Below, in pieces: positions 33,326-41,955 of a stretch of 64,000 nt of DNA. Source of the stretch: Pedobacter sp. PLR (lineage in GTDB: Bacteria > Bacteroidota > Bacteroidia > Sphingobacteriales > Sphingobacteriaceae); contig NZ_JAPIVQ010000006.1 of assembly GCF_026239675.1 (NCBI RefSeq), positions 248,001 to 312,000 of the forward strand. The letters run 5' to 3'. The notes below the pieces were generated by a model, which made no database searches, had not been told where the DNA came from, and worked only from the letters and a program-made list of their open reading frames with translations. The translations under genes were made by a program, and so were the position numbers. The first letter of the stretch is position 1. Each line of letters starts with the position of its first letter.

Positions 33326-34146
33326 TAGCGTTGTTTCCTCCAGATTTTATTCCCTGGTAATCTTTTATAATGTTTGTGAATATCTGAAAATTCAATGGTT
33401 TCTTTGGTACCCAATGCCAGATAACCCAAATCTTCCAGACTGTCATTAAAAAGTTCCAGGACTTTATTTTGTAAATCACGGTCAAAATAGATCAGGACAT
33501 TACGACAAAGTATCAGTTGAAATTCATTGAAAGAATGGTCTGAGACCAGATTATGCGTAGAAAAGATGATTTTACTTTTCAGCTCCTCATCAAATTTAGC
33601 AAGGGAATAATTTGCCGTATAGTAGCTGGAAAAATCCCGCTTTCCACCGGCGGTAATGTAATTCTCAGAATATTGCTTCATTTGACCAAGTGCAAACATC
33701 CCCTGAGCGGCCTTTTCAAGCACTGTAGGGTTTAAATCCGTTGCATAGATCAATGACTTATGCAGTAAATTCAACTCCTTTAGTACGATGGAAATAGAAT
33801 AGGCTTCTTCTCCTGTAGAACATCCGGCAAGCCAGATGCGGATAAAAGGATAGGTACCTAGTTGGGGTAATACTTCTTCCCTCAGTGTTTTAAAGAATTC
33901 CGGATCACGAAACATTTCCGTCACATTCACTGTAATCTGTTCTACAAAGCGCTTAAAATAGATCGGGTCATTGTTCACTTTATACCGGAATTCAGCAAAG
34001 CTGAGGGACTTATCCAGGCTATACAGCCTGTTGATCCTTCTTTTTAAAGACGCTTTAGAATATCCGGTAAAATCATACCCGTATTGTTCCAGTAAATCTG
34101 AAAGCAGGATTTCAACCTGATCGTCGTTAACGGCAGCAATTTCCAA
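33325..34146 (-). CDS. CheR-type protein-glutamate O-methyltransferase
   Basis: This 273-residue SAM-dependent enzyme has the CheR N-terminal helical domain (LLEQYGYDFTGYSKASLKRRINR), NVTEMFRDPEFF, the SAM motif IRIWLAGCSTGEEAYSISIVL, YATDLNPTVLEKA and FQLILCRNVLIYFD. CheR methylates receptor glutamates. No MCP, CheA or CheW gene lies in this operon; the substrate may be the CHASE3/HAMP/coiled-coil kinase encoded two genes upstream, an inference only. It lies 7 bp after a response regulator. Confidence 0.93.
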   Translation of the reverse strand: MEIAAVNDDQVEILLSDLLEQYGYDFTGYSKASLKRRINRLYSLDKSLSFAEFRYKVNNDPIYFKRFVEQITVNVTEMFRDPEFFKTLREEVLPQLGTYPFIRIWLAGCSTGEEAYSISIVLKELNLLHKSLIYATDLNPTVLEKAAQGMFALGQMKQYSENYITAGGKRDFSSYYTANYSLAKFDEELKSKIIFSTHNLVSDHSFNEFQLILCRNVLIYFDRDLQNKVLELFNDSLEDLGYLALGTKETIEFSDIHKHYKRLPGNKIWRKQR

Positions 34147-34153
34147 AATAGGG

Positions 34154-34522
34154 TTAGATATAAAGCTTTAACAGATCGGTTAATTCGTCCACATTGATCG
34201 GTTTTGAAACATAACCAACGGCACCGGCATTGAGGCAGCGTTCCCGATCTCCCAGCATGGCTTGTGCAGTAACGGCTATCACCGGAATATCTTTTAGCTC
34301 CGGATGTCTACTCATATGCGCCATGGCCTGGTATCCATCCATTCCGGGCATCATCATGTCCATCAATACTACCGCTATTCCTTTCTCTTTTTTCAAAAGA
34401 TCCAGTCCCTCTTCCCCGCCTATTGCTGAAACACATTGAAAACCTTTTGACTTCAACACTGCCGAAAGGGCAAAAATGTTTCTGTTATCGTCATCTACTA
34501 TTAGTATTTTATGCTCTGCCAT
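34154..34522 (-). CDS. Single-domain response regulator
   Basis: This 122-residue receiver has IVDDDNRNIF, the phospho-acceptor in VVLMDMMMPGMDGY, VTAQAM and the Lys in YVSKPINV. Its sequence closely resembles the third receiver of the large hybrid kinase encoded just upstream (34566-38174), which suggests duplication or exchange between them. There is no output domain. It sits 43 bp after the kinase and 7 bp before CheR. Confidence 0.93.
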   Translation of the reverse strand: MAEHKILIVDDDNRNIFALSAVLKSKGFQCVSAIGGEEGLDLLKKEKGIAVVLMDMMMPGMDGYQAMAHMSRHPELKDIPVIAVTAQAMLGDRERCLNAGAVGYVSKPINVDELTDLLKLYI

Positions 34523-34565
34523 ATATCAAAACCAATTGAACATTCTATTTAAGCCCGGGTGTAAG

Positions 34566-37500
34566 TTACGCTTTATCATAAAGCCATACCCTAAGCAAGG
34601 AGATAAGTTGATCGATGTCTACGGGTTTAGAAATATAGTCTGAAGCACCCGCAGCAATACATTTCTCCCGATCTCCCATCATTGCTTTCGCAGTAACAGC
34701 CAATACAGGCAATTGTTTGAAGGCAGGTATCTTTCTAATCTCTCTTGTACTCTCATATCCGTCCATCTCCGGCATCATCATGTCCATAAGGACAACATCT
34801 ACCGTCGGATTATCTTTAAGCAACTGTAGTGCTTCTTTTCCGTCAGTAGCGGCCAAAACTTTCATTTTATGCTGCTCCAATGCTTTGGTTAGTGAAAAAA
34901 TATTCCGGATATCATCATCGGCAATTAACACCGTCTTGTTGTTGAGCACTTCATATAGCCCGCCGAGTTTTTCAGATGCCGGTTTTTTATGTTTTCCTGC
35001 GGTTTCTTTTTCTTCAACCAAATGCAGAAACAAACCGGCTTCATCCAGAATCCTCTGGTAAGAGTGCGCGGTTTTCACCACGATGGAATCGGCATATTGC
35101 TTGATCCTGGTTTCTTCGCCTTTTGACAGGTTTTTACCGGTAAAGATGATGATTGGCAGATGCTCCAGTCCTTCGCTCTTTTTGATCGTCTCTAAGGTCT
35201 CGTAGGCATTTTTATCAGGCACACCCATATCCAGAATCACACAGTCGACCTCTTTTTTATGTAGCGCGCCAATACTTTCCCCTACGTTATTGACCACTTC
35301 CGTCTGAATGTTGTAATTGCTCAGGAAAAAGCTCAGTGCTTCTGCGTGTTGCTTGTTTTCTTCTACAATCAGTACTTTTTTCGGCGAGCGGCTAAAGGCA
35401 TCTTCCAGTTTCTGGAAAATCTCTTTCATGTGCTCCAGGGCCACCGGTTTATTAATAAAATCAACGGCACCCTTCAGCAGACTTTCCTTTTTCACTTCCA
35501 GGGAAGACATGATGTGTACTGGAATCGGTTTGGTTGCCGGATTGGATTTTAACTCTTCCATCACCTCCCATCCATCTTTTACGGGCAACTGAATGTCCAG
35601 TAAAATTGCCAGCGGTTTGTATTGGTTGGCCAGCTCAATACCCACATCACCTCTTACTGCCACAATTCCTTTATAGCCTCTTTTTCTGGTGAATTGCAGG
35701 AGTGTTTTAGCAAAGTTGGTGTCATCCTCAATGATCAGAATGATCTTATCACCAGAGAGAATATCATCCCTGTCGTCTGCAATCTCCTGAGGGATTTTTT
35801 GCACGGTAAAGCGTGCTATAGGTGCTTCTACCAGCGGCTCTGTATAAAAAGGTTTAGCTGAGGAGGGGCTATCTTCGAACGTTCCAAAGCCAGAAACAAT
35901 GGCATCGGTTTGTCTCACCGGCAATAGCAGTGTAAACTCGCTACCTACCTGCTCCTGACTGCTGAGCTGGATTTCGCCCCCTAGTAGTTTTGCCAGCTCT
36001 CGGCTAATGGAAAGCCCAAGGCCGGTACCTCCAAAGTTGCGTCTGGTAGAACCATCGGCTTGCTGGAAAGCTTCGAATATCATCGCCTGTTTATGGTCAG
36101 GAATCCCGATTCCGGTATCCGTCACTTTAAACTGCAGGAATTTACCTGTCTCCTCTTTTTTGATGCTCAGGCTTACCTTTCCCTTGCTGGTAAACTTAAT
36201 CGCATTGGAAAGCAGGTTTTTCAACACTTGCTCCAAACGCATTTTATCCGTCTCTACCAGGGGCAGGTCTTCTGCAAGCTCCAACTCCAGATCCAGTTTT
36301 TTGTCTGCGGCTACAGGTGCAAATAAGGCGCGCATATCAGTTGCGACTTCGGTCATGGAGACCTCAGCAAATTCCAGTTTCATCTTTCCGGCCTCAATTT
36401 TTGAGAGGTCGAGAATTTCATCAATCAGGGCCAGTAATCCCTGTCCGGAGCTCTGAATCACCTCAGCATACTCAATATACTCCGGGTCAAGCTCCTTATT
36501 ATCAGACATCAGTTTGGAAAGCAACAAGATCGAATTCAATGGAGTTCTCAATTCGTGAGACATATTGGCCAGGAATTCCGATTTGTATTTGGTGCTTTGT
36601 TCCAGCTGTTCGGCTTTATGCTGAATGTCCAGATTGCGCTCCTGGATCAGTTGATTTTTTTCTTCCAGCAGACTGGTACGTTCTTCAAGCTCCTGATTGC
36701 TTTGTAAAAGCTCTTCCTGCTGCACCCTTAACTCCTCTTCTGAAGTTTGTATTTTCTGCGTTTGCGCTTCCAGTTCAGCGTTCAGGCCTTCCAGTTCGCT
36801 ATGTTGTGCTTGTAATTCTTCTGCTTGTGCCTGTGTCTCTTCCAGGAACTCCTGTAGTTTTTTACGGTTTTGAGACACATGAATGGCAATGCCGATATTG
36901 GTAGAAATCGTATTTAAAAACTCGAGTTGTAAAGGATTAAACGTGTTTAAGGAACCCAGTTCCAGTATGCCAACCAGTTCCTCATGACGGAAAACCGGCA
37001 CGGCCACCACATTGCGGGGTTTAGTATTTCCGGCAGCATAGCTGATGGTGAGTTCTTCATCAGGAATGTCATTGATTAAGATCTGTTTTGCAGATTTCCA
37101 GGCCTGTCCGGCAAGACCTTCGCCTAATTTTAACGTTTGTTTTTTCTCTCTTTCCAAAAGGGCATAGCCAGCGATTAACTCCAGGTGCGACTCTTCCTCC
37201 AGTAAGTAAAAGGCAGCCACATGACTGCTGGTATGGGCAACGATACTTTCCAGAATGTCATTTGCCAACTCAGGGACACTCTTTTCACCGACCATCTGAT
37301 CGTTGAGGCTGGCAACTCCCGATTGTAGCCATTCCTTATCTTCCAGAAGTGCGAAAGAATATTTAAGGGACTCTGCCATGGCATTGAGTGATACGGCCAC
37401 ACTGCCCAGGCCATCTTCGCCTTCCTCATCTGCTCTTACCTCATAATCTCCGCTGGAGATCTTTGACGCAATTTCACGGACCACCTCAATTCTGCGGTCA

Positions 37501-38174
37501 ATATCTTCGTTTTTCTCTTTCAGTTCATCTTCCAGTTTCAGTCGCTCATTAAAATCATAGATGACTTTACGGTAAAAGAAAATGGTAATCATGATGGCCA
37601 GCATGGCGGCTACCAAAATCAGCATGGGGGTAAATCTGGACAGCTTGTTCATGTCCGCAGTACGTTCTTCCAGCAGTCGATTTTCTTCCTTTTCCATGTT
37701 GGAAATCACCGCACGGGCACTATCCATATAGGTTTTGCCATTCATGAGCTCAGCAACGCTCACATTTCCACCTCTTTGTTTGATGCTAATCGTCTTTTCA
37801 AGAACGTCTAAGCGCCCAGTAATGATCTCATCCAGTTTCGCCACCTGCTTTTGTTGTAAAGGGTTGTCTCTGGTGAGGTGTCCTATATTTTGCAGCAAGA
37901 CAATTGCACGCTGTTTAGCGCCATCATAAGGGTCCAGAAAGACATTTTCGCCAGTCAGCAGATAACCTCTCTGTCCGGTTTCTGCATCTTTTAGTGTAGA
38001 AATGATTTCTTCCAGACCGGTAATCACCTCATTACTATGCCGCACCAATTCGGCACTGGTAATCAGGCTGGTGATGCTTTTATAAGAAGCGAGGGAACTG
38101 ATAAATAAAATCAACAGGGATAGACCTAGTCCAATACGCAGTTTTCCTTTTAAGGACCGTTGCTTATTTTGCAT
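34566..38174 (-). CDS. Large hybrid sensor histidine kinase: CHASE3-HAMP-GAF-coiled coil-HisKA-HATPase-REC-REC-REC
   Basis: The order in 1202 residues: membrane helix 12-32; CHASE3 sensor about 35-180 (LKDAETGQRGYLLTGE); helix 183-200; HAMP about 205-275; GAF about 290-435; long coiled coil 436-535; HisKA with H540 (LANMSHELRTPLNS); HATPase about 640-755 (NLLSNAIKF, DTGIG, GTGLGLS); then receivers with D860, D982 and D1131. The middle receiver is degenerate: its acidic pair is EEN (938-940) and its lysine region reads VVKTA. It is the hub of the operon and lies 15 bp after the REC-kinase gene. Confidence 0.96.
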   Translation of the reverse strand: MQNKQRSLKGKLRIGLGLSLLILFISSLASYKSITSLITSAELVRHSNEVITGLEEIISTLKDAETGQRGYLLTGENVFLDPYDGAKQRAIVLLQNIGHLTRDNPLQQKQVAKLDEIITGRLDVLEKTISIKQRGGNVSVAELMNGKTYMDSARAVISNMEKEENRLLEERTADMNKLSRFTPMLILVAAMLAIMITIFFYRKVIYDFNERLKLEDELKEKNEDIDRRIEVVREIASKISSGDYEVRADEEGEDGLGSVAVSLNAMAESLKYSFALLEDKEWLQSGVASLNDQMVGEKSVPELANDILESIVAHTSSHVAAFYLLEEESHLELIAGYALLEREKKQTLKLGEGLAGQAWKSAKQILINDIPDEELTISYAAGNTKPRNVVAVPVFRHEELVGILELGSLNTFNPLQLEFLNTISTNIGIAIHVSQNRKKLQEFLEETQAQAEELQAQHSELEGLNAELEAQTQKIQTSEEELRVQQEELLQSNQELEERTSLLEEKNQLIQERNLDIQHKAEQLEQSTKYKSEFLANMSHELRTPLNSILLLSKLMSDNKELDPEYIEYAEVIQSSGQGLLALIDEILDLSKIEAGKMKLEFAEVSMTEVATDMRALFAPVAADKKLDLELELAEDLPLVETDKMRLEQVLKNLLSNAIKFTSKGKVSLSIKKEETGKFLQFKVTDTGIGIPDHKQAMIFEAFQQADGSTRRNFGGTGLGLSISRELAKLLGGEIQLSSQEQVGSEFTLLLPVRQTDAIVSGFGTFEDSPSSAKPFYTEPLVEAPIARFTVQKIPQEIADDRDDILSGDKIILIIEDDTNFAKTLLQFTRKRGYKGIVAVRGDVGIELANQYKPLAILLDIQLPVKDGWEVMEELKSNPATKPIPVHIMSSLEVKKESLLKGAVDFINKPVALEHMKEIFQKLEDAFSRSPKKVLIVEENKQHAEALSFFLSNYNIQTEVVNNVGESIGALHKKEVDCVILDMGVPDKNAYETLETIKKSEGLEHLPIIIFTGKNLSKGEETRIKQYADSIVVKTAHSYQRILDEAGLFLHLVEEKETAGKHKKPASEKLGGLYEVLNNKTVLIADDDIRNIFSLTKALEQHKMKVLAATDGKEALQLLKDNPTVDVVLMDMMMPEMDGYESTREIRKIPAFKQLPVLAVTAKAMMGDREKCIAAGASDYISKPVDIDQLISLLRVWLYDKA

Positions 38175-38189
38175 ATAATTATTTTCTTT

Positions 38190-39314
38190 TTAATCCTTTT
38201 CGGATGTAGCTTCAAATGGAATACTAAAATAAAATTCTGAACCTTCTCCAGGGATACTTTTCACGCCAACTTCACCGCCGTGTCTTCTGATAATCTCTGA
38301 GGATATGTAAAGTCCGATCCCCAGTCCCTGGAAATGAATGGCGGTTTCCTCTACCCTGTAGAACTTTTCAAATACGTTCTTTTGCAGCTCTTTATCGATG
38401 CCAATTCCAAAATCCCTGACCCCTACGTATACATCTTTCCCACGTTCTTCAACATGGATATGTACCTCAGAGGTTCCCGGAGAGTACTTAATGGCATTGG
38501 TTAAAAAGTTAATGACCACCTGTTCGATGCGCATTTCATCGCCACAGATTTCCCGGCTTACAGAACCGGTTTTAACCAGTTTAAACTCAGGGTTGGATTG
38601 GTGGATGATCTCAATGACACTATCCAGCAGATCATCTATAACAAATGGTTGTTTGTTGAATTTTAATTTACCGCTTTCAATTTTAGAAATATCGAGGAGG
38701 TCGGTAATGAGTTCATTTAATTTTTCCAGCTGTACCTGTGCTTTTGCCAGATGCTTTTTTAAAGTGGGTACATCACCTTTATCAATACTCCTTTCGAGCA
38801 GTTGAACATAGCCTTTAACACTGGTTAGCGGGGTTTTTAACTCATGACTGGCAATACTGATGAATTCATCTTTTTTACGCTCTGCCTGTTTTCTGAATTC
38901 AATTTCATCCAGTAATGCCTTTTGAATTTCTATCAGTTTTCGACTTTGCTCATAAATGCGGTAGAAAGTTTTCACTTTCAGGAGGAGGATGTCCATATCT
39001 ACCGGTTTGGTGATATAGTCCAGTCCGCCGGAAGAATATCCTTTTGTGATGAACTTGGTTTCTGTATTTGCCGCAGAAAGGAATATAATAGCCGTTTCTT
39101 TGGCTTTGCTATAGCCAGAAATGGCCTCAGCAACCTCAAAACCATCCATTCCGGGCATTTGCACATCAAGGATAATCAGGACATATTCATTTTTAAGAAC
39201 TTTTTTTAATGCCTCTTCTCCTGATGATGCGGTATCTACTTCAAAAGTATGTTTTTCCAGAACCTTTTTTAATGAGATCAGGTTCTCGGGGGTATCGTCT
39301 ACAATTAGTATCAT
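38190..39314 (-). CDS. REC-histidine kinase fusion (response regulator with kinase output)
   Basis: This 374-residue cytoplasmic protein has an N-terminal receiver (acidic pair in IVDDTPEN, D50 in IILDVQMPGMDG, K103 in YITKPVDM), a short coiled linker, HisKA with H157 (SIASHELKTPLTSVKGY) and HATPase (NFLTNAIKYSP, DFGIGI, GLGIGLYIS). It has no membrane helix or sensor domain, so the input is phosphorylation from another kinase, probably a neighbour. It is the first gene of the six-gene signalling operon. The upstream gap (39315-39448) contains a small dyad AATTG-TG-CAATT at 39358-39369. Confidence 0.94.
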   Translation of the reverse strand: MILIVDDTPENLISLKKVLEKHTFEVDTASSGEEALKKVLKNEYVLIILDVQMPGMDGFEVAEAISGYSKAKETAIIFLSAANTETKFITKGYSSGGLDYITKPVDMDILLLKVKTFYRIYEQSRKLIEIQKALLDEIEFRKQAERKKDEFISIASHELKTPLTSVKGYVQLLERSIDKGDVPTLKKHLAKAQVQLEKLNELITDLLDISKIESGKLKFNKQPFVIDDLLDSVIEIIHQSNPEFKLVKTGSVSREICGDEMRIEQVVINFLTNAIKYSPGTSEVHIHVEERGKDVYVGVRDFGIGIDKELQKNVFEKFYRVEETAIHFQGLGIGLYISSEIIRRHGGEVGVKSIPGEGSEFYFSIPFEATSEKD

Positions 39315-39448
39315 TATAAAATAAATAAGGCGACTGAATCATCAGCTGCCAATGCATAATTGTGCAATTAGTCTTTTGCTAATTTATATAAGTTTGAAGA
39401 ATAAAACGTGTTTAGACATGCTTTATATCAAAAAACTTGCAGGACCCC

Positions 39449-40285
39449 TTAAAGCTGGGTAGTATTAAAGGTATCTCCCTGACGGATATCGCCGGTATCG
39501 AAGCCTTTTTTAAACCAATACATTCTTTGGGCAGAGGTACCATGAGTAAAGGCATCGGGTACAACTTCTCCCTGGGCCTGTTTCTGCAATTTATCGTCGC
39601 CGATAGCATTTGCTGCGGTAATGGCTTCTTCAAGGTCGCCTTCATCCAATTTGAAGTCTTTTAAACTTTGCGCATGATTAGCCCATAGACCGGCAAAGAA
39701 ATCTGCCTGTAATTCGAGTTTCACGGAAAGTCTGTTGTATTCTTTTTCGCTGAGTTGTCCTCTGGCGCGTTGTACTTTTTCTGAGATCCCCAATAGGTTT
39801 TGAACGTGGTGTCCTACTTCATGGGCAATCACATAGGCCTGAGCGAAATCCCCTCCGGCACCGAATCTATTTTGTAATTCCTGATAGAAACTCAGGTCGA
39901 TATATACTTTATGATCGCCGGGGCAGTAAAACGGCCCTACTGCGGCACTGGCGCTTCCGCAAGCGGATTGAACGCTATTGGTAAATAAAACTAAAACCGG
40001 TTTTTCATAGCTTTTTCCCATTTCCTGGAATTGCTTTTCCCATACCTGATTGGTAGATTCCAGCACGCCATCCACAAATTTCGCTTCTTTATCTGTGGGT
40101 TCACCTGTTTTAGCGGTTCCCTGAGTCATTTCGCCGATCGGCAGCTGACTCACCAGACCTGTTAAGTCCTGCCCGAAGAACAATCCGAGGATCACCACGA
40201 TGATTCCTATACCACCGCCGATGACACCACCGCTCATCCCCCGCCTGTCTTCAATATTCCCACTTCCTTTACCGAACCATTGCAT
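39449..40285 (-). CDS. Neutral zinc metallopeptidase, YpfJ/KPN_00156-type
   Basis: This 278-residue protein matches the putative neutral zinc metallopeptidase family. An N-terminal Gly-rich stretch (DRRGMSGGVIGGGIG) and one membrane helix (IGIIVVILGLFFG) precede it, then GPFYCPGDHKVYIDLSFY and the zinc motif AYVIAHEVGHHVQ, with ELQADFFAGLWA as the third ligand region. It is inner-membrane anchored with the enzyme probably outside the cytoplasm. The substrate is not known. A 12 bp inverted repeat lies just before its start codon. Confidence 0.9.
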   Translation of the reverse strand: MQWFGKGSGNIEDRRGMSGGVIGGGIGIIVVILGLFFGQDLTGLVSQLPIGEMTQGTAKTGEPTDKEAKFVDGVLESTNQVWEKQFQEMGKSYEKPVLVLFTNSVQSACGSASAAVGPFYCPGDHKVYIDLSFYQELQNRFGAGGDFAQAYVIAHEVGHHVQNLLGISEKVQRARGQLSEKEYNRLSVKLELQADFFAGLWANHAQSLKDFKLDEGDLEEAITAANAIGDDKLQKQAQGEVVPDAFTHGTSAQRMYWFKKGFDTGDIRQGDTFNTTQL

Positions 40286-40293
40286 ATAAATTC

Positions 40294-40345
40294 CGTTTAA
40301 ATTGGTTTACAAAAATCAGGGACAATTGTTATACCAATTTAAACG
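40294..40345 (-). promoter_or_regulatory. Inverted repeat in the leader of the metallopeptidase gene
   Basis: CGTTTAAATTGG 40294-40305 and CCAATTTAAACG 40334-40345 are perfect 12 bp inverted repeats with a 28-nt spacer. The proximal arm is 8 bp upstream of the ATG, and the distal arm is 12 bp after the gltX stop. There is no T tract, so an mRNA stem or a protein-binding site is more likely than a terminator. Confidence 0.5.
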
Positions 40346-40357
40346 AAAAGTTTATTT

Positions 40358-41869
40358 TTATGCGAAGGCAGTTAAAGCATTCTGTATTCTTTGGATAGTT
40401 TCTGTCGCGCCCAGCGCTACTGCGATGTCAAATACACCCGGGCCGAATTTGCCGCCTACCAGCATAATACGGAAAGGCAACATGAGCTCTCCAGGTTTGA
40501 AACTATGCGTTCCAGCAAGCTCTTTGAACTTTTCTTCTAATTCCTGCGCGGTTAAACCATCGGAAATTACTACAGCATAAGCATTAAAAAACGCTGCTTT
40601 CTCTGCTGACCATTTTGGTTGTACTGCCGGAAGATCAAATTCAACAGGTGCTACAAAAAAGTATGCACTTTGAGGAACGAAATCCGTAAGCAGGTTACAA
40701 CGATCTTTAATCAGGTCAATTACTTTTGCTAAATAGACGTCATCCCTGGTTTCGGTTCCATGAGTTGCAAAAGCTTGTTTAACCGTTGGTATTAATGTTT
40801 CTGCCGTACTATTTTTGATCCATTCGTGGTTGTACCATTTTGCTTTTTCAAAGTCGAATTTTGCGCCTGCTTTGCTGATACGTTCAATAGAGAACTTTTC
40901 AACCAGCTCAGCCATAGAGAAAATCTCTTGCTCTGTACCGTCATTCCAGCCTAACATCGCCAGAAGATTCACAAAAGCTTCCGGCATAAAGCCTAGTTCT
41001 TTGAATCCCTGGGTTAAATCGCCGGTTTTAGGATCTGTCCAGTTTTGCGCGTAAACAGGGAAACCTAAGCGATCTCCGTCACGTTTACTCAACTTTCCAT
41101 TGCCATCAGGTTTCAGGATTAGCGGTAAATGTACCCAATGTGGCATTTCATCACCCCAGCCCAGGTATCTCCAAAGGAGTACATGAATCGGTGCAGATGG
41201 CAACCATTCTTCACCTCTGAAAATATGACTGATTTCCATGGCTTTATCATCCGCCACTACCGCTAAATGGTAAGTAGGCATGCCATCAGCTTTTAATAAC
41301 ACCTTATCGTCTACCAGGTTCGTATCAAAACTCACATGCCCTCTGATCAGGTCAGTAAAAGAAACGGTTTCATCAGCAGGCATTTTTATACGCACTACAT
41401 GAGGCGTATTTGCCGCTAAAAGCGCTGCTACTTCTGCATCTGCTAAGGTTAATGAATTTCTCATATCCCCACGGGTAGACAGCCCATAAGTGAAATTGGG
41501 AATTTCCTTGCGTTTGGCGTCTAATTCTTCCGGGGTATCGAAAGCATAGTAAGCAAACCCATCAGCAATCAGCTGATCTGCATACTGTTTGTAAGTAGAT
41601 TTACGTTCGCTCTGGCGGTATGGGGCAAATGGGCCACCAACCTCAGGACTTTCATCCGGCTTCATGCCGCACCATTCCAGGCAGGAAGCAATATAAGCTT
41701 CTGCACCTTCTACAAAACGTGTCTGATCGGTGTCTTCTACCCTAAGGATGAAGGTTCCGTTGTGTTTCTTTGCAAACAAATAATTAAACAAAGCGGTGCG
41801 TACACCACCCAGATGCAACCCGCCTGTTGGGCTAGGGGCAAATCTTACTCTTACTTTCTTTTCCATCAT
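40358..41869 (-). CDS. gltX: Glutamate--tRNA ligase
   Basis: This 503-residue class I synthetase charges tRNA-Glu. The HIGH-equivalent is FAPSPTGGLHLGGVRTALFNYLFA, followed by FILRVEDTDQTRF, and KMSKS is KLSKRDGDRLGF. A helical C-terminal anticodon domain is present (ERISKAGAKFDFEKAKWYNHEW). Two adjacent ATG codons (41869 and 41866) are possible starts. The discriminating length and GG..H pattern separate it from glnS, which is also in this window. A -7 box at 41878-41885 would give a very short leader. Confidence 0.97.
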   Translation of the reverse strand: MMEKKVRVRFAPSPTGGLHLGGVRTALFNYLFAKKHNGTFILRVEDTDQTRFVEGAEAYIASCLEWCGMKPDESPEVGGPFAPYRQSERKSTYKQYADQLIADGFAYYAFDTPEELDAKRKEIPNFTYGLSTRGDMRNSLTLADAEVAALLAANTPHVVRIKMPADETVSFTDLIRGHVSFDTNLVDDKVLLKADGMPTYHLAVVADDKAMEISHIFRGEEWLPSAPIHVLLWRYLGWGDEMPHWVHLPLILKPDGNGKLSKRDGDRLGFPVYAQNWTDPKTGDLTQGFKELGFMPEAFVNLLAMLGWNDGTEQEIFSMAELVEKFSIERISKAGAKFDFEKAKWYNHEWIKNSTAETLIPTVKQAFATHGTETRDDVYLAKVIDLIKDRCNLLTDFVPQSAYFFVAPVEFDLPAVQPKWSAEKAAFFNAYAVVISDGLTAQELEEKFKELAGTHSFKPGELMLPFRIMLVGGKFGPGVFDIAVALGATETIQRIQNALTAFA

Positions 41870-41877
41870 ACGAATTA

Positions 41878-41885
41878 CAAAGATA
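41878..41885 (-). promoter_or_regulatory. Candidate -7 box (TATCTTTG) for gltX
   Basis: CAAAGATA on the plus strand reads TATCTTTG on the minus strand, 8 bp upstream of the first gltX ATG. Confidence 0.4.
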
Positions 41886-41955
41886 TATTTTTTACCGCGT
41901 TACCTTTCTATTCATCAGTTTTTGAATGGTATTTTGTAATTTGCCCGGATAACTT

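Noticed and set aside
32762..34146. CheB and CheR as evidence of a chemotaxis operon
   Set aside because: No MCP, CheA or CheW gene is in the window; the genes lie among hybrid kinases and receivers instead.
36317..36904. 195-residue open frame antisense to the hybrid kinase
   Set aside because: It is a shadow of the kinase coiled-coil and HisKA coding strand; composition is atypical and no start signal is seen.
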